Positions 14,447-14,534 of a stretch of 14,534 nucleotides of DNA are shown here, in pieces. Positions within the stretch are counted from its first letter, which is position 1, and each line of letters begins with the position of its first letter. This stretch comes from Sulfurimonas sp. Lineage in GTDB: Bacteria > Campylobacterota > Campylobacteria > Campylobacterales > Sulfurimonadaceae. The stretch lies in contig JAGHAW010000034.1 of the NCBI GenBank assembly GCA_021161305.1, positions 1 through 14,534 on the forward strand, read 5' to 3'. The position numbers and the translations under genes are program-made. The notes beneath the pieces were generated by a model. That model worked only from the letters and a program-made list of their open reading frames with translations. It ran no database searches and was not told where the DNA came from.

Positions 14447-14534
14447 CTCTTTTAGATATTTTATCTCTATGATTTTTCTGTTTTTTATATAGATAATTGC
14501 TAAATGATTTTTTATATATGGTAGAGAATCGTTA

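Noticed and set aside
14447..14534. Terminator or further gene after the response regulator
   Set aside because: The stretch is AT-rich with T-runs but has no convincing stem and no start with a ribosome site before the window ends.

Overview
The window looks like chromosome of a Campylobacterota (Epsilonproteobacteria) member, most plausibly Sulfurimonas or a close relative. The DNA is AT-rich, genes are packed with short gaps or overlaps, ribosome binding sites are AGGA-like, and the HisD, GrpE, DnaK, shikimate kinase and small thioredoxin-fold proteins have the look of that group. The assignment rests on general protein character, not on a database match.

Layout. (1) 1-400 is accessory-looking: the 5' part of a minus-strand MazF/PemK-like toxin gene with an in-frame TGA at codon 9, an attC-like folded site directly upstream of it, and a palindromic intergenic repeat. 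(2) 442-4429 is a plus-strand run: a hemerythrin, an uncharacterised polytopic membrane protein with NnrS/heme-copper-oxidase flavour, shikimate kinase, a secreted thioredoxin-fold protein and histidinol dehydrogenase, with very small gaps or overlaps throughout. (3) 4475-7633 is minus strand: a membrane-anchored TlpA/ScsD-like thioredoxin, dnaK and grpE. The grpE-dnaK gap is about 190 bp and holds two direct repeats, a palindromic repeat and a pentanucleotide run. grpE is preceded by a textbook sigma70-type promoter, and hrcA is not next to it. (4) 7815-9812, plus strand, is a large AsmA-like envelope protein with an internal duplication. (5) 9829-11701, minus strand, is an acetaldehyde-type NAD aldehyde dehydrogenase followed by a DUF779 gene. 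(6) 11882-14446, plus strand and divergent from the dehydrogenase, is a soluble FIST-domain histidine kinase abutting an OmpR-type response regulator.

How it fits together. Region 2 pairs a di-iron O2/NO-type carrier with a His-containing membrane protein, then continues into amino-acid biosynthesis. Region 3 is protein folding and thiol redox. Regions 5 and 6 share one divergent intergenic region, so the simplest hypothesis is that the FIST kinase and its regulator sense a small metabolite and control the dehydrogenase. That is inference from gene order only. No rRNA, tRNA, CRISPR array or intact insertion sequence was seen. The last 88 bases (14447-14534) show no recognisable gene.
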